The position numbers were made by a program, and so were the translations under genes. Source: Nectonema munidae (taxonomy: Eukaryota > Nematomorpha > Nectonematoida > Nectonematidae). From it: DNA of 64,000 bases. Where the stretch lies: NCBI GenBank assembly GCA_030549495.1, contig JAUIRK010000883.1, positions 1,263,577 through 1,327,576 on the forward strand. The letters are read 5' to 3'. Numbering within the stretch: position 1 is the first letter of the stretch; every line of letters begins with the position of its first letter. The notes under the pieces were generated by a model, which was not told the DNA's origin, ran no database searches, and saw only the letters and a program-made list of their open reading frames with translations. Positions 1-36,500 of this stretch are shown piece by piece.

Positions 1-1056
1 TTGACACAACTGCAAGTAATACAGGAAACCAAAAAGGAGCATGTTCAATTATTCAGAATAGAATTGTTCGCCGGTTGCTTACAGGCATCATATTCACGAA
101 CTAATGATTGCAGCAGTGTTGGATGTTTTCTTTGTTTCCAGGGGTCCAGGTATTGCTATTTTCCCTAGATTCAAAGCAAAATGGTGTGATATTCCCACGA
201 GTTCTTTTCAATAATTTGAACCTAATGATATTACTCTTGATATTCTTGACGAATGGGTTCTCTTAAAAAGAGAAGAGATTATTGTATTTTTAGAAGAAGA
301 AATAGCAAAGCAACAGGTTCGAGAAGATTATCGCGAATTCCTGGTAGTATACCTAATTTATATCGGCAAGCCACCGGTCTGAAAATTTAGATCTCCTGGG
401 GCGTATCATAGAGGGATGGCAAAATGCATATATTGCCTCAAAATATATTTATTTAGCAGTAAATTTAAAATAACAATCTAGGAAGTTGAGAATTTATGGA
501 GAATCTCTATTTTCATTGTCACCATCTATGTTAAAGCCTGGTTTACTTCTTCCCACGCAACAAATGCTCCAGTCAATGATCTTAAACTTTTGTGCATTTT
601 GTAAGACTATCAAAAAGTTAATTGCAGTATTGCAATGACAGCTATGGGTAAATTAAAAAGACATCCCTGGCACCTCAGTGAAGATTTAGCCCCATTGGCA
701 TTTTTTTCTAACCTCATAAATCTAGAAGAAAAAGAAATGATTCTTAGGAAATCTTCAAAATAAAAAACCTTTCAAGAGAGACCTTAGACGCTTTGAAATG
801 GAAGAGATCACAAAATTTTTTTCAAGCTTTAAAACTCCCAATTCATATATGGAAGGATCTTACAAGAACTGTTTGTAGTCTAAAAGTTGTAAACGATACA
901 GCTGAAAGAGCAGTAGCATTGGCAACTGATTTTCACTCAATTCTCACCACGAAAGAAGAGAACAAGCAATTTCTTTTCCAAGTGGTAGAGTACCACAGAA
1001 ATTCAGTTGGTCATCCAAATAAAAGCACCTGTATTTACTTTCAATTTTTTTATTGA
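1..1056 (+). pseudogene. Broken transposase-like relic of a widespread animal repeat family (C-terminal half)
   Basis: Conceptual translation in several frames gives motifs in the order I recall from a large family of uncharacterised, repeat-borne proteins of arthropods and cnidarians: DTTASNTGNQKGAC near position 3-45, CRHHIHE near 80-105, REDYREFL near 320-345, then VVNDTAERAVAL and EENKQFLFQVVEYHR at 885-1000, ending in HPNKST. The order, spacing and strand match that family's C-terminal half; the aspartate near DTT and the C-x-H motif suggest an RNase H-fold transposase, but the superfamily is not certain. The longest open stretch is only 87 codons (793-1056), so it is a decayed copy. It lies upstream of the first RAD21 exon in the window and is probably an intronic insertion. 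Confidence 0.6.
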
Positions 1057-1661
1057 ATAAATAGAGGCTTTTTTCATTCTTACTAGTGTTTGCCTTATGA
1101 TATCTTAAATAAAACCCATATGTCTTGACATCTTTTTTTCCTTTAAAAAAGAATTTTTTGAGATTTTCAACCTCTTTGATTATTTTTTTCTATAGGAAAC
1201 ATGATTTCACTAGTGTACGTTATAAAAATAAAGTTTTTACTTTTTTGGTACACTTTGAATACAATATTTTTACTTTGAATAAATTTACCCCAGTACGTAA
1301 ATTTTTAAAGTGTCATTATTCTGTATTTTTCTGATTATAGTATTTTCTGGAAAAAATTTCAATTTGCCAAAAAACAATAATTAAAAAATTATTGATCCAA
1401 ACACTTCCGCTCCTAATGTCCCTTTATCCAGGATATAAAATTTTTTATTTTGAGTTTTTTGTGTTTTTTACTTATTTCAAAATTTCCATTTATTTTTTTA
1501 TCATCACTAATGATCTAACTAATTAATCTTTTATTTAATTTTGTATCTCATAAGATATATTTTGCATCATTCTTGCTCTACAAAAATAGCACAGAATGAA
1601 AAGCATATAACGTGTTTTTTTACTGCAATTTGAATAAATTTTTTTTATAAAAAAATTTCAG
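1057..1661. other. AT-rich intron DNA upstream of the first visible RAD21 exon
   Basis: Very T-rich sequence ending in the acceptor of the exon at 1662. Short ORFs here have low-complexity composition. I see no exon, RNA gene or recognisable repeat. Confidence 0.5.
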
Positions 1662-26135
<24,474 letters not shown>

Positions 26136-26461
26136 TTCACTCACCCCCCTCTCTCTCTCTGTCAAGCAATTCTTTCCTCCTTATAAAATTTACATATTTT
26201 ATTTTATTTTTTTTTATAAAAAATTTTTTATTTTATATGATCTTGTGATATAGTTGATATTTTTTAAAAATATAAAGTTTTTAGCATATTATTATTATTA
26301 TTACTACTACTACTACTACTATTGCAAATTGAATGGTATTTTTAAATTATATTCATACATGTTTGTGTGTGTGTGTGCCTGTTTTTTGAAATTGTGTTAT
26401 TTTTACATATTTGTAAAGTGAGCTCTATTTTTGTATGCGATTGTGGGAAAAGATAAATAAC

Positions 26462-26467
26462 AATAAA
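26462..26467 (+). terminator. RAD21: Putative RAD21 polyadenylation signal AATAAA
   Basis: AATAAA about 330 nt after the RAD21 stop codon, followed by a T-rich stretch. Other AATAAA-like motifs occur in such AT-rich DNA, so the site is a best guess. Confidence 0.45.
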
Positions 26468-26843
26468 TATTTACGTCTTTTTCTTCTCCTTTGGTTTATC
26501 ATCATCATCATCATCATCATTTTTCTCATGATAAGTAACTACACTTTGTCAAATTACTTTAGCAAAGATGCAATCAAATGATCAGCCATCTCTGCTTTCA
26601 TCAACAAAGCTTAGCTACTTAACGTGTCATCTCATGATGTGCGATTTGTTTGACAAAAAAATCTAAAATAAAAAAGGCTATTTGTATACCACATTTTTGG
26701 TTCTGAATATATTCTCCAGAACGGAAGATTGTGTGTATGTATGTACGTATGTATTATATGTATATATATAATGCAATTTCATAACATGTAAGGTTGAAGC
26801 GGGTAGACAACTTGTTTTCCATCCCGAACCTCTGTCCACTACA

Positions 26844-27000
26844 ATGGTTTCTATTCAGCAGTTTGCTCTATGTGCATGTTTTGATACAAATGATTAGGGA
26901 GGGAGACAGGGTTCAACTTTCTGTTTACATCTTGCTAGATCTAAGATTTGGTAGGTACCTGATACGGGGAGACGATGTTACAAAAGGCATTACTTAAAAG
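26844..27000 (+). repeat. Dispersed repeat, copy 2 (see 8466-8592)
   Basis: Shares GGTTTCTATTC, GGGTTCAACTTTCTGTTTAC, CTTGCTAGATCTAAGATTTG and GGGGAGACGATGTTACAAAA with the 8.5-kb copies. No ends or target duplication identified. Confidence 0.6.
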
Positions 27001-29554
27001 TCCAACTTTATACCTTTTACTACATTGACTGTTTTTTTATGATGTCTACTTTGAGGGAGGGCATCGGGGCAATTTAGCTAAAACTTGATAATAGGGGGAG
27101 GGAGGTTGGAAGAGGATATAATATAACAAAAGTAAGTTCAAATTATCCCAAATTTTAAACTTATTCAATTTCTCCAAAATAAGCTTCTTTTTCGAATGTA
27201 TGTTTAATTGAATACCATAAAGATTCATTTGTATTTTAATATCTCGTTGGCTCCCTTTACTTAAAGGTGAACCTCGTCTCTCTAATCATTTACATGCCAT
27301 GGAATAGACGATCGTTATTGAAAAATTGATTCTAATTCGTTATAGAATTTGACACATTTTTATTTATCAAGCATCATGATTTGACTTATTATGAGGAAAG
27401 TACTTCATTTTAAATCTTGGATCGGTATATACCTTTCCCAACAATATTAATTTTGTAAAAAGATTGATAAAACCAAGTTCTATTCTGTTTCATAATGAGT
27501 TGTTTCAGCCAATCATGAATTGAATATCCACAATAAATTAGTTAACCAAAGGTATTTATAGCCACAATGAAAAAGAATCTTTGTTCGTGAAGAGTAACTT
27601 CTTAAAAAACACTTTAAAACATTCAATGTATCATGTGAGAGAGTCGGGTTTTTGAAAGAAAGATACAAAATATTTCTCGGAATTAGAATTTCAGAATTTT
27701 TTCTGATCTCTCAAGTCTACCATATGAAGTTTGAAGGAATGGAGCGAAGGGCTCACACTCGGGGCAACAAGTAACACTTGAAAGGAAACAATAAATTGTT
27801 TAAATCACAACAAATAGTTTAAACTTCTTCAAAAGGAAATTGCTCCACACTTTGACAATATTAGCGACACAAAAGTATGCCGCTGAACACATGTTAGAAA
27901 AAGTCTAAAAATGTTTATATTTTAGTTTTATGTTTCCGTGTTCTGTTTCAAATGGGCTATTGCCTTGCCAGAGTTTTTGATTACATAAATCACTTTCAGA
28001 GAAAGTAAAAAAAATTTGATCACATCTTTTTGCTCTGAACAAGTGATTATGTTGTGTCGCTTCAACACACCTATACAATTTACATATATAGATCATACAC
28101 ATGGAATGTGCAAACTATTAGTAAATGTCGAAAATTTTATCAACGGACTTAAAGAGGAAGGAAAAGTCTTTGGAAAACTTTTAAGTTTGTAGTTAGTGAA
28201 TGTGTTAGTTCGTTAAGATGATAAAATCAGTAAGCCTTGCTATTTTTTTAGAGTTTTTTTAGATTTTGTCTTTCAACTTTTATTCATACAAATCCTAGTC
28301 ATAGAGAGACAGAAATGAACTAGACTGTATCGATTATCTTATGCGTATTGCCAAAAATCTCTTGGTCTGAAACAAAAGCTCGCAACGTCAATAATATCAA
28401 TAAAAAGTACCAAGTAGTTATTCCGTACCCATATTTTTACCATATGGGCGCTTATATATATTCTAAATGAAAGCTTGTATTTCTAGCGTAATTGCATATT
28501 ACATGATAATTTTATTTTTTAATTTCTGTAACTCCGTGGATTTCCTTCCATCTGTATGATTTATTTAGTTTTGCTGAATGATCGCTCTGTAGATACCGGA
28601 ATCCTCAACGCAATACTCTAGGCATATGCACAAACATATTTGAAAAGTTTCCTTATAAATTTTGATTAACTTTTTTTTAAATTTAATTATTTTTTTTATT
28701 ATGATTTTTTACTTCCAAAGAGTACTTTGGAAGTTAGCGTTTTTGAATTTCGATCTATCATATAAAGCTTCAAGATATGATTCGCCAACAAAAGCTAAAA
28801 TTTTGAATCGAAATTAGTTATTTAACTAAAAAATAAGTTGCACATATGTTCGGAGTTAGTTTAAATTTCCTCAAAAAGAAATCGTAAGAAGAGTCCGCCA
28901 CAATTAATTACCATAAGGGAGCTTTGGTAGTGTTTATACCAGAATTCGCTAACAGGAAAGCCCCATTTCCCCCAAGATTTGAGGTTATGAAGAAGAGTTT
29001 TATTAAAAATTAAAATATATGATATCTTATGGTTATAACACTGAATTGTTGATTCAGCCTTTGACAAATCTAATCAACCTGGGTTGAGAAAAATCAAGTG
29101 ATTCATTAAATCATAGCAAATAATGGAGACACTTGATTACAAATTGTTTTAAAGATCGCGCAACCTGGCTATAACGAACAGCTTCAATTCTTTCCAATCA
29201 ATGCTGATAGAGAATATTTCCAACATTCGTTTTTCCAACCACACATTCAGGAAAACCACTTTTGAGGTTTTCCTAAAGTGTATTTTTTTAATTAATTAAA
29301 TTAAAAAAAGAAGAAAAAAAATTGATTTTTTGATGATAATATCATCAGTCACCCATTAGGAACGTTCATAATAATCCTGAATAGTTTCTACCATTCAATT
29401 ATCGAAGACACATATTTATTTTTCATCTGAAGACAGTCTTTTGCCGAAACTCTTCAGCATTAAATCATTTTAAAAAATTTGCAAATCTTTCGATTTGTCT
29501 TCTTTTGTGGGTTTTTAATGCAAGCTTGACATATCATTAAAATGTTCGAAATAA
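27001..29554. other. AT-rich intergenic DNA
   Basis: No confident gene. Minus-strand open stretches at 27905-28102 and 28861-29067 have somewhat coding-like composition but no recognised motif and no clear splice context. Confidence 0.4.
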
Positions 29555-29603
29555 TTACCAATGGAAGTTCATTCTTCTTGATACTCTTTGAAACAAGTTG
29601 GCA

Positions 29604-29930
29604 TCAAAGGATTTCCTGCATTTGTGGGACACAATGGTTGTCATAGATAGAATGAGAAGCAGGTGGGAACAAGATTTCTCCACGATTGGTCCGTAGTGGA
29701 TCAAATTGTGAGACCTTGAAGAGAGGTAGGCGATCCTTTGTGATGATGAAAAGGATTGAGGAGATTGGTCCAAAACAGGATTGTTCTTGACTTTGCTGTT
29801 GCACGTGCTTTATAAAGAGCAGAATTATATCTCTCCCTTTCTCCACCCGCCAGTAAATTGTGTTTACTTTCTTCAACAGCAGGTAAATCTGTTTTTCTTC
29901 TTTTGTTTGCAGATATGGAGGCAGTACCTG
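29604..29930 (-). other. Coding-like region, unidentified
   Basis: GC-richer than its surroundings and open over about 300 nt in two minus-strand frames. One reads NKRRKTDLPAVEESKHNLLA; another runs to DPLRTNRGEILFPP and CVPQMQEIL. I do not recognise either. A (CA)n tract lies immediately upstream on that strand (29931-29972). It could be an exon or a decayed pseudogene. Confidence 0.3.
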
Positions 29931-29972
29931 TTTGTGTGTGTGTGTGTGTGCGTTTGTGTGTGTGTGTGTGTG
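29931..29972. repeat. (GT)n microsatellite
   Basis: Interrupted GT dinucleotide repeat next to the coding-like region. Confidence 0.9.
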
Positions 29973-30596
29973 TTTGTGAAGTTCTGTAAAATAGTCTTTG
30001 TGATCGATTTGACACGTTGTATTGTACACTTTAACAGAAGCATTCTAAAAAAATTGCCGCCATTTTAAATTTTGGAGTAAACCGAAGATTTATCATTAAA
30101 GGTTAAATCGTTTGGATTCGTAGTTGATGGGAAGAAGGTGTGAGTTTTATTGAGTATATGACATTTTTTAAATTCGTCTTCGAACAAATATATTCCCATT
30201 TTTTAAATCTTTTTTCAATTTCTTACAATTACTAAAAGTGTACGTACATGGCGGAAATGGGGCATAACTAACTACTTTTAAGAAGCTAGACTGGTTCAGA
30301 GAATTAAGAGTAACCGGCAATTATAAATGATAACCGTTTAACAACAAAATAACATCGATTTAGATTGAAATATTAACCTATAGCATCATAAAATCAATAG
30401 TTTACTGACAAATTTGTTCATTCATAAATGAAGAATGATAAAAATTTCCAAATTTTTAAAACCATATAAGTTGCCAGCTTTTATTGTCAGTGTGTAAAGG
30501 TTGGGAGGTGAGGGGGGGGGACAGCTTGCAGGATACAGAGAAGGGTACTTCAAATAAGAATTATTTGCCTCCAAAATGGTAATGATACCGTAGAGT

Positions 30597-30722
30597 AGTG
30601 TTTTCATCGAGAAGGCACAATTGCGCCGCTTGTATCGAAGTATGAGGAAAGCGAGCTTGATGCAGGATCGAACCCAAGACCTTGAGTTATCGAAACCGGC
30701 GTCTAACCAACCATACTCACTC
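30597..30722 (-). mobile_element. tRNA-derived SINE, minus strand
   Basis: Reverse complement carries an A-box-like TATGGTTGGTTAGACG, B box GGGTTCGATCC (30665-30675 on plus) and GATACAAGCGGCGCAATTG, closely matching the copy at 23894-24025. Confidence 0.85.
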
Positions 30723-30729
30723 CCCAAAA

Positions 30730-32219
30730 ATTTTTTTGCCTCCAAAATTGGAATAGATTGTCAATACTGCAATAATAATAATTAAGTAAGTTAAAATCAA
30801 ATTTAAAATTACTTTAATTGTACCATTTTTTGATTTTTTTAATTTTCAAATATGTTGACCAGATGTACATTTTTAAGGGGTACCAAGAAACATCTACATT
30901 TTATTTATAGGGTGTTTTGTCAAAAGAGCTTTTCAATCACAAAAATCGATATAAGCTTGTCTGTGTGCGGATGTTTAATTTCGTGATTTTTGAATTTCGT
31001 ATCTATTTCAATGTTTCAGTGTTTATCACATATTATAAAAAAACTTAGTCAAATAACACTTTTGCAATGAACCAGAATTTTCTTTGTGTTCCTGAAGATC
31101 AAACTGGATTATTATAACATAATTATATCAGTCAAAATAGAAAAAGTTTCAAACTCTTTTAACTTCCATAAGATAATTCTATGAGCGGATCGAGGACCTG
31201 GTCCACATGTGGCAAAAACCGAAAGCAAATTTAAGGATGGATAAAGACAAAAGTGATACAAAAATTGTCTTTTTTTTTTTTACTTAGATTTAATCTAAGT
31301 TTTTGTACTTAACACTCAATCATTTTGCGTACTTTGTGACAAAATTACAATACAAATTTTAAATATATAATTGTATAAGATTAGATAGGAACTTTTTGTT
31401 ATCAACTAAGTGACAATCATTGATAGATAACAGACACATCATGAACCAATAATAACGAGTGAAGAGCTTTGCACTATCTTTAGTGCATACTACATAGGAT
31501 ATATATGATTCAAAAATTTGGTTAGTGGATGAGAGGTTGTATGGAGAATGTACCCCATGTAGCGCTTCTATAGATGCGCCACAGAACTCTTACATTTGAA
31601 TTGATTGACATGACCTAAGATTTATCCCAATCAAAGTTCGTGTTAAGAGAATGTATAGAATGCAGGGATATCCAGTATGGTCTATTAGACAACTTTATAG
31701 CCAATGAAATTACCGTAAAACAGTAAAGAATCAATAGGATTTGTTTGGTCAAAGTCAACGTTTAAAAATAGGAATAATAAGTGATCGTTAGATGAAATAT
31801 TTGTAGCCAATTAGCTAACAGTAGACTAAATGATACGGTTTTTATTTGTTATTTCCTAAAAACGAGTAATCTTGTAGATCAAATTAGTCAATCAGACGGT
31901 GCTCTTCAAAAATCCCATTCAAAAATCCACCTTTCAAAAGTCATCTCCTTTTCCAAAGCTTTCAGGCCAAAATATATTTTCCCTTAACGTGAAAGAAAGA
32001 TAAATAAAAAAGTTGACATTTTTTCATATCCTTCCCGATAGTTTTAATTTCAATGAAATTAATAAAAATCCGTTTTACCTTGCCATAACCACTAAGAACA
32101 TATGTTGTTAATGAAGACTTGTAGAAATGTTTTATACTTGTAGATGAGGATATTTTTTAAATATATAGAATAAATTATGAAGTATATAAAAAGCAATCAA
32201 GATTTTATCTTAAAACATT
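30730..32219. other. AT-rich intergenic DNA
   Basis: Nothing identified with confidence. A short open stretch at 31170-31240 (ERIEDLVHMWQKPKA) is unrecognised. Confidence 0.4.
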
Positions 32220-32345
32220 TTATTTAAACACTTCTTCTGGTAAAATTGACTGAAAAGAAGGCTTCCAAAAATCCGCTTTCTCCATATTTCTTTTCAAAAA
32301 TGGAATGAAATCGCGAAACATTTGAAGTGAATTCAAACATAATTT
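32220..32345 (-). CDS. Probable terminal exon of an unidentified minus-strand gene
   Basis: On the minus strand a strong acceptor (ATTTTTTTTTCAG, 32346 and above) is followed by 42 codons including the stop, TAA at 32222-32220, overlapping an AATAAA signal. The phase-0 reading ends FWKPSFQSILPEEVFK and contains LQMFRDFIPFLKRNMEKA; a second frame is also open to a TAA. An upstream candidate exon at about 32387-32433 (NMQERLPAKHSTSK, donor AAAA|GTAAAC) is compatible in phase. I do not recognise the protein. Evidence is splice signals, composition and the poly(A) signal only. Confidence 0.45.
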   Translation of the reverse strand, partial: KLCLNSLQMFRDFIPFLKRNMEKADFWKPSFQSILPEEVFK

Positions 32346-32581
32346 CTGAAAAAAAAATAAAAGACACGGTTGTATACAAAAGTGGAAATGTTTACTTTTG
32401 AAGTTGAATGCTTTGCTGGTAAGCGTTCCTGCATGTTTAATGCTGTTGTAAATGTAGTTAGAACATATGTTTTTTAATCGTATTTGCAAGTAAACGTATT
32501 TTCTTTTTGTTTGCTTCCATCAAATATTTCCATCTTGATGAGTTCACAGATAGTATTTATATGTAGTAGTATTTTTTTTTA

Positions 32582-32619
32582 AGTTGGCCCCCTATGGTCA
32601 AATTCTGGATCCGCCACTG
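32582..32619. mobile_element. hAT-type element terminus (single end)
   Basis: CTGGATCCGCCACTG at 32605-32619 is the reverse complement of CAGTGGCGGATCCAG, a terminus shared by many hAT miniature elements, preceded by GGGGGCC on the same orientation. The other end was not found nearby, so this is a fragment. Confidence 0.55.
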
Positions 32620-33416
32620 TCCATCTATACAACCAAATTGACGTCATCTGTTACGTTTAATACAATACCTATAGCAAAGATCTCTTTTCTTTATGATCAT
32701 AATACAAAAGAGAAACAAATGTGGTTATGCTCTGAGATAATTTTGATTCTTGGATCTTGTTTTACCTAACTTTCAGAAACCATCGGGATAGGAAATTTGT
32801 CTTAATCAAATAAAAAGCAATCTCAAAACTTATGCATCTTTGTTTGAAGATTATGTTTACTGATTTAACATCTCATACCAGAGAGTGGACGATCTAGAAT
32901 GCGATAGGTTATCTCATTTACAGGTGCCTACTTTTGATACAAGTTTACCTTTCACTATTGCAGTAGCCATTTTACTATTAATATTATTATCAATTTCTGC
33001 AAGAGGTTCAAAGTCAAAGTTTCAATCCATCGAGATTTTTAATATATCGGGATTGAATTTCATCAAATACTTGAACTGCATGCTACTTAGCTGCTTTTTG
33101 CCATTTTTGGCTTTCCTTAAACGTTATGTGAGGTAGATAGCGAACTTTAGGCTCACCATTCGATGTGCTTTTCTTTGATAGTACTTTTTTTTTCCAAAGT
33201 CCATTTTTTGCATTGCTCACAATGGTTAACTTTTCATCTTCTGTACTATGTAAAAAGTTCTAGATATTAATCCGTAATTTCTTTTTCCCTTCAATACTTC
33301 ATAGCACACTCTTTGGGATGAAAAACTTTCTCACTATGCGACTTTTATAAATATTTCTTTCATATATGCATTACTTTGATTTTTAAGGTCCATGGGAATT
33401 CGATTTTCTTTCCAGA

Positions 33417-33522
33417 TAAAGACGTTGTTGCAAAGAGTCGCGCAGTGTTAGAAACTCAGTTAGCCAAATTGCTTAGAATCTTCAAGATATTCAAAAAGTT
33501 TAGAAGTCAAAGGAACTTCTAG
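33417..33522 (+). other. Candidate exon, low confidence
   Basis: A good acceptor (TTTTCTTTCCAG) is followed by an open stretch reading KDVVAKSRAVLETQLAKL and then Lys/Phe-rich residues to a TAG. The segment weakly resembles VDAKTKAQLDEWKAKK, which follows the RRM in RBM25-type proteins. This would fit the RBM25-like exons near 39 kb on the same strand, but no RRM exon was found. Confidence 0.25.
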
Positions 33523-33540
33523 TTTTCTCGAAAACATAAA

Positions 33541-36500
33541 ATTCACCATTTTTATTGGAATAAATGAAAATTATAAGAATTTTTTTAACCAAAAAACTTT
33601 AATGTTTATTAAAACAATAAATTTTTTTAGGGAGGCAACGATTTGAAACTAAAACTTTTTATAAAATGAGATATCTTGGAAGTATTAAACAACTTTTCTA
33701 AAAGTTTATCCTACATTAATAAATTCAGAACATTTTATGGCATACTAAAGCACAAGGGGAATGCTAATTAGTATTCACCATACAACGTTTCTTCATGTAC
33801 ATGCCAAAGTTTTGGATCAAATTTGAGACGAAACCTTTCAAGAAGAAGACGTTCACCATGGATCATAGGATATAATTCTCTTTTAAACAATACAAAACCT
33901 CATTAATTCCATCTGGAAGATTTCATTCTAATCATTGAATTCCCTGTTTCACATCAGGTAAAAACGCAATTTAGATCAGTTGGCCAATAAAAGCAAAGAA
34001 TTTTTAATCATTTTTCGAATTTGAAAATGAATTATTTTAACTTTTTTTAATAGTAAAATTTTTTAACTGTCTTTAATGTTTTACAGTGGTGACATTGCCC
34101 TTTTGTATCGCCAACTCAAACTAACTAACTATAATAATTAACCAATTAATTAAATAAAAATTAATTTGGGCGAGTTAGTATAAGAGAGAGTTGATGCGCG
34201 TTGACCAGACCCCAAATTTTAAGAGCAGAGGTGATATGAAAATTTTTAGTACAAAAATAAGCATTTTTTAATATCTTTTTCGGAAATGTAATGTACACGT
34301 TATGTTTTAAAAGTAAACTTTTCAAATTCGAACATTTTCTGATTAGAATAAGCGCCAATATTGGCTTAAGCATCAGAAATATACAAATTTTACAAAAGTG
34401 CGCAGCAGTAAAACTTCGTCATGCGGCAATTTCAGTTTTGTGAAACTTTCTAATTTTAAATAGGAAGTTATAGTCAGAGTTTCACATTTTCTCGTTTCTA
34501 TAAATATATAGGCTCAAAACGCAAATGAAAATGGCAAAAATGGAAATGTCGACCTAGAACTCTGCTAGAATTAGATAAATGAAAGTTTTTATTAATTAAT
34601 AAAATTAATTTAAATATAGCTTAATATTTTAATGTTAAGATATGGAAAAAAATTTAGTGACAAAATTACCTAAGTTACAAAGCCAAATTCTTGATTTTCC
34701 CTCCAGATTCCTTGATTTAAATGGAAAAAGGATGGGCCTTTCACTGAATAACTTCATTTCGAAAAGCCTTGTACATAGAGCATTGAATTATAACTGGCAA
34801 TTCAAAAAGAAGCAAAAAATTTTTTTATCTTGATCTGAAAAGTGAAGCAATTGCATTTGGATGCGAGTGCCTTTCGTACATTTTCGTAAAAGTCGTCAAT
34901 ATTTTGGGTGAAGCTTTAAAATTTCTTGAGTGCGAAAACACAAGGAATCCTTTCAGAACATTCTGGATCATTAAATCACGCAGTAAAATTTTTTTTGCCT
35001 CATTTTAATCAATTTTTGATCAAGGACTGTCTAAGTTCATCATAAATTCTCCTATATATATAGTTCTAGTTTCTCTTACCCATTTTTTTGAACCTTCAGC
35101 TCCCTTCAAGCTCTCTAAGAGACAGGGAGAAGTTATCTCTGGCTTTGATGCCTTTGTATTGGGGTTTCGTTTTTTACTTAACTTGGGGGGGGGGGGGAGA
35201 TGATGGAAGGATTATTTAATACTTTTAATTGCTTCTGGAAGCTTCTAGAATCTTATTTTAAGTAGAAGGAATGAAGGAAGGAAAATTTATTGTTTAAACA
35301 CAAATTTTAGACATGATGAGCAAAGTTTCATTTGAATCAAATATACATTTAAGATCAGTGCTGCTTAAAAATGCATATTTAATTAAATAAGTGATAATGA
35401 ATTTAATTATTAAATTAAATTAAAATAATAAAAACAAACACGTGTAAAAAGTAAATAAAACAAAAAAAATAGAGGAATATGTTTTAATTCAATTAAATTT
35501 CGTAATAAACTTTTAACTTTGTTTAAATAAATGTTGTAATTCCTTTTTTATTCAATAAGTTAAAACAAAAGTAGATTTAAATGATTCTTTATTCACAGAG
35601 GTAGCATCTTCACTTGATCCATTTATACAGATCTCTTCTTTACTTGAATGCACTTTCAGATGGATCATCTTTGATTCGTTGATTTAGAGAGGAACGACCT
35701 TTTCTCGGTTGATTTTCAGGAGTTCAAAACACTTCGAACCCAAAAGTTTAAAGCATTTCGGTAAGAAACGTCAAAAACTAGGTACGGAAATGTCCATCAC
35801 CATATTTTCAGAGTTATTGTCTTTACTCGAGCAATGGCCAGAGAATGAAGCGATGCTAGAGAAGTGAAATTCGCTGAACATTTGCAAATACGCTAAAAAA
35901 AAGATTAATAGAAATGTTTTCAACATTAAGTTTGCGGTAGTGATGAAAATGGCTGCACGATATTTGAATAAAAATCAAGTAATAATTTCTATTATCGATA
36001 TTTATGAATTGAAAAATTTTAGGCATCACTTTATAGTTAAAAATCCACTTGAAGATTTTAGATACATTTTGTTTGGTTTTAAGTTAACTCAAATTGCGTC
36101 CACCTTTTTTAATAAGCTAAAACTGAAATTTTTATTCAAATATTTTGGAATATTTGAAATTTCACTTATCAAATCTTACAATAACACTCTGAACTTTCAA
36201 TCAGTTTCGTTGCCTTATTATTATTATCATCATTTTTTTGTATCGCAATGAGTTTTTAAAATGACATTTCACAATGAAATTCCACTTGAAAAAGGAAGGA
36301 TATTTTTTCAGGTAAAATGTTTACGCTTAATCAAACTTATTTGATCATTTTTCAGAACACAGTTAAACATATAAAAACGCGTTAACTTGTCAAACTTCTA
36401 TTTGAAGCCCACGTAATGGAGAACTATCAAAAGTGAAGTTTGTGCATAGATTTAAGATTTTTTTTGTCATTTAAAAATAGTAATTGAAAGGTAATATTGT

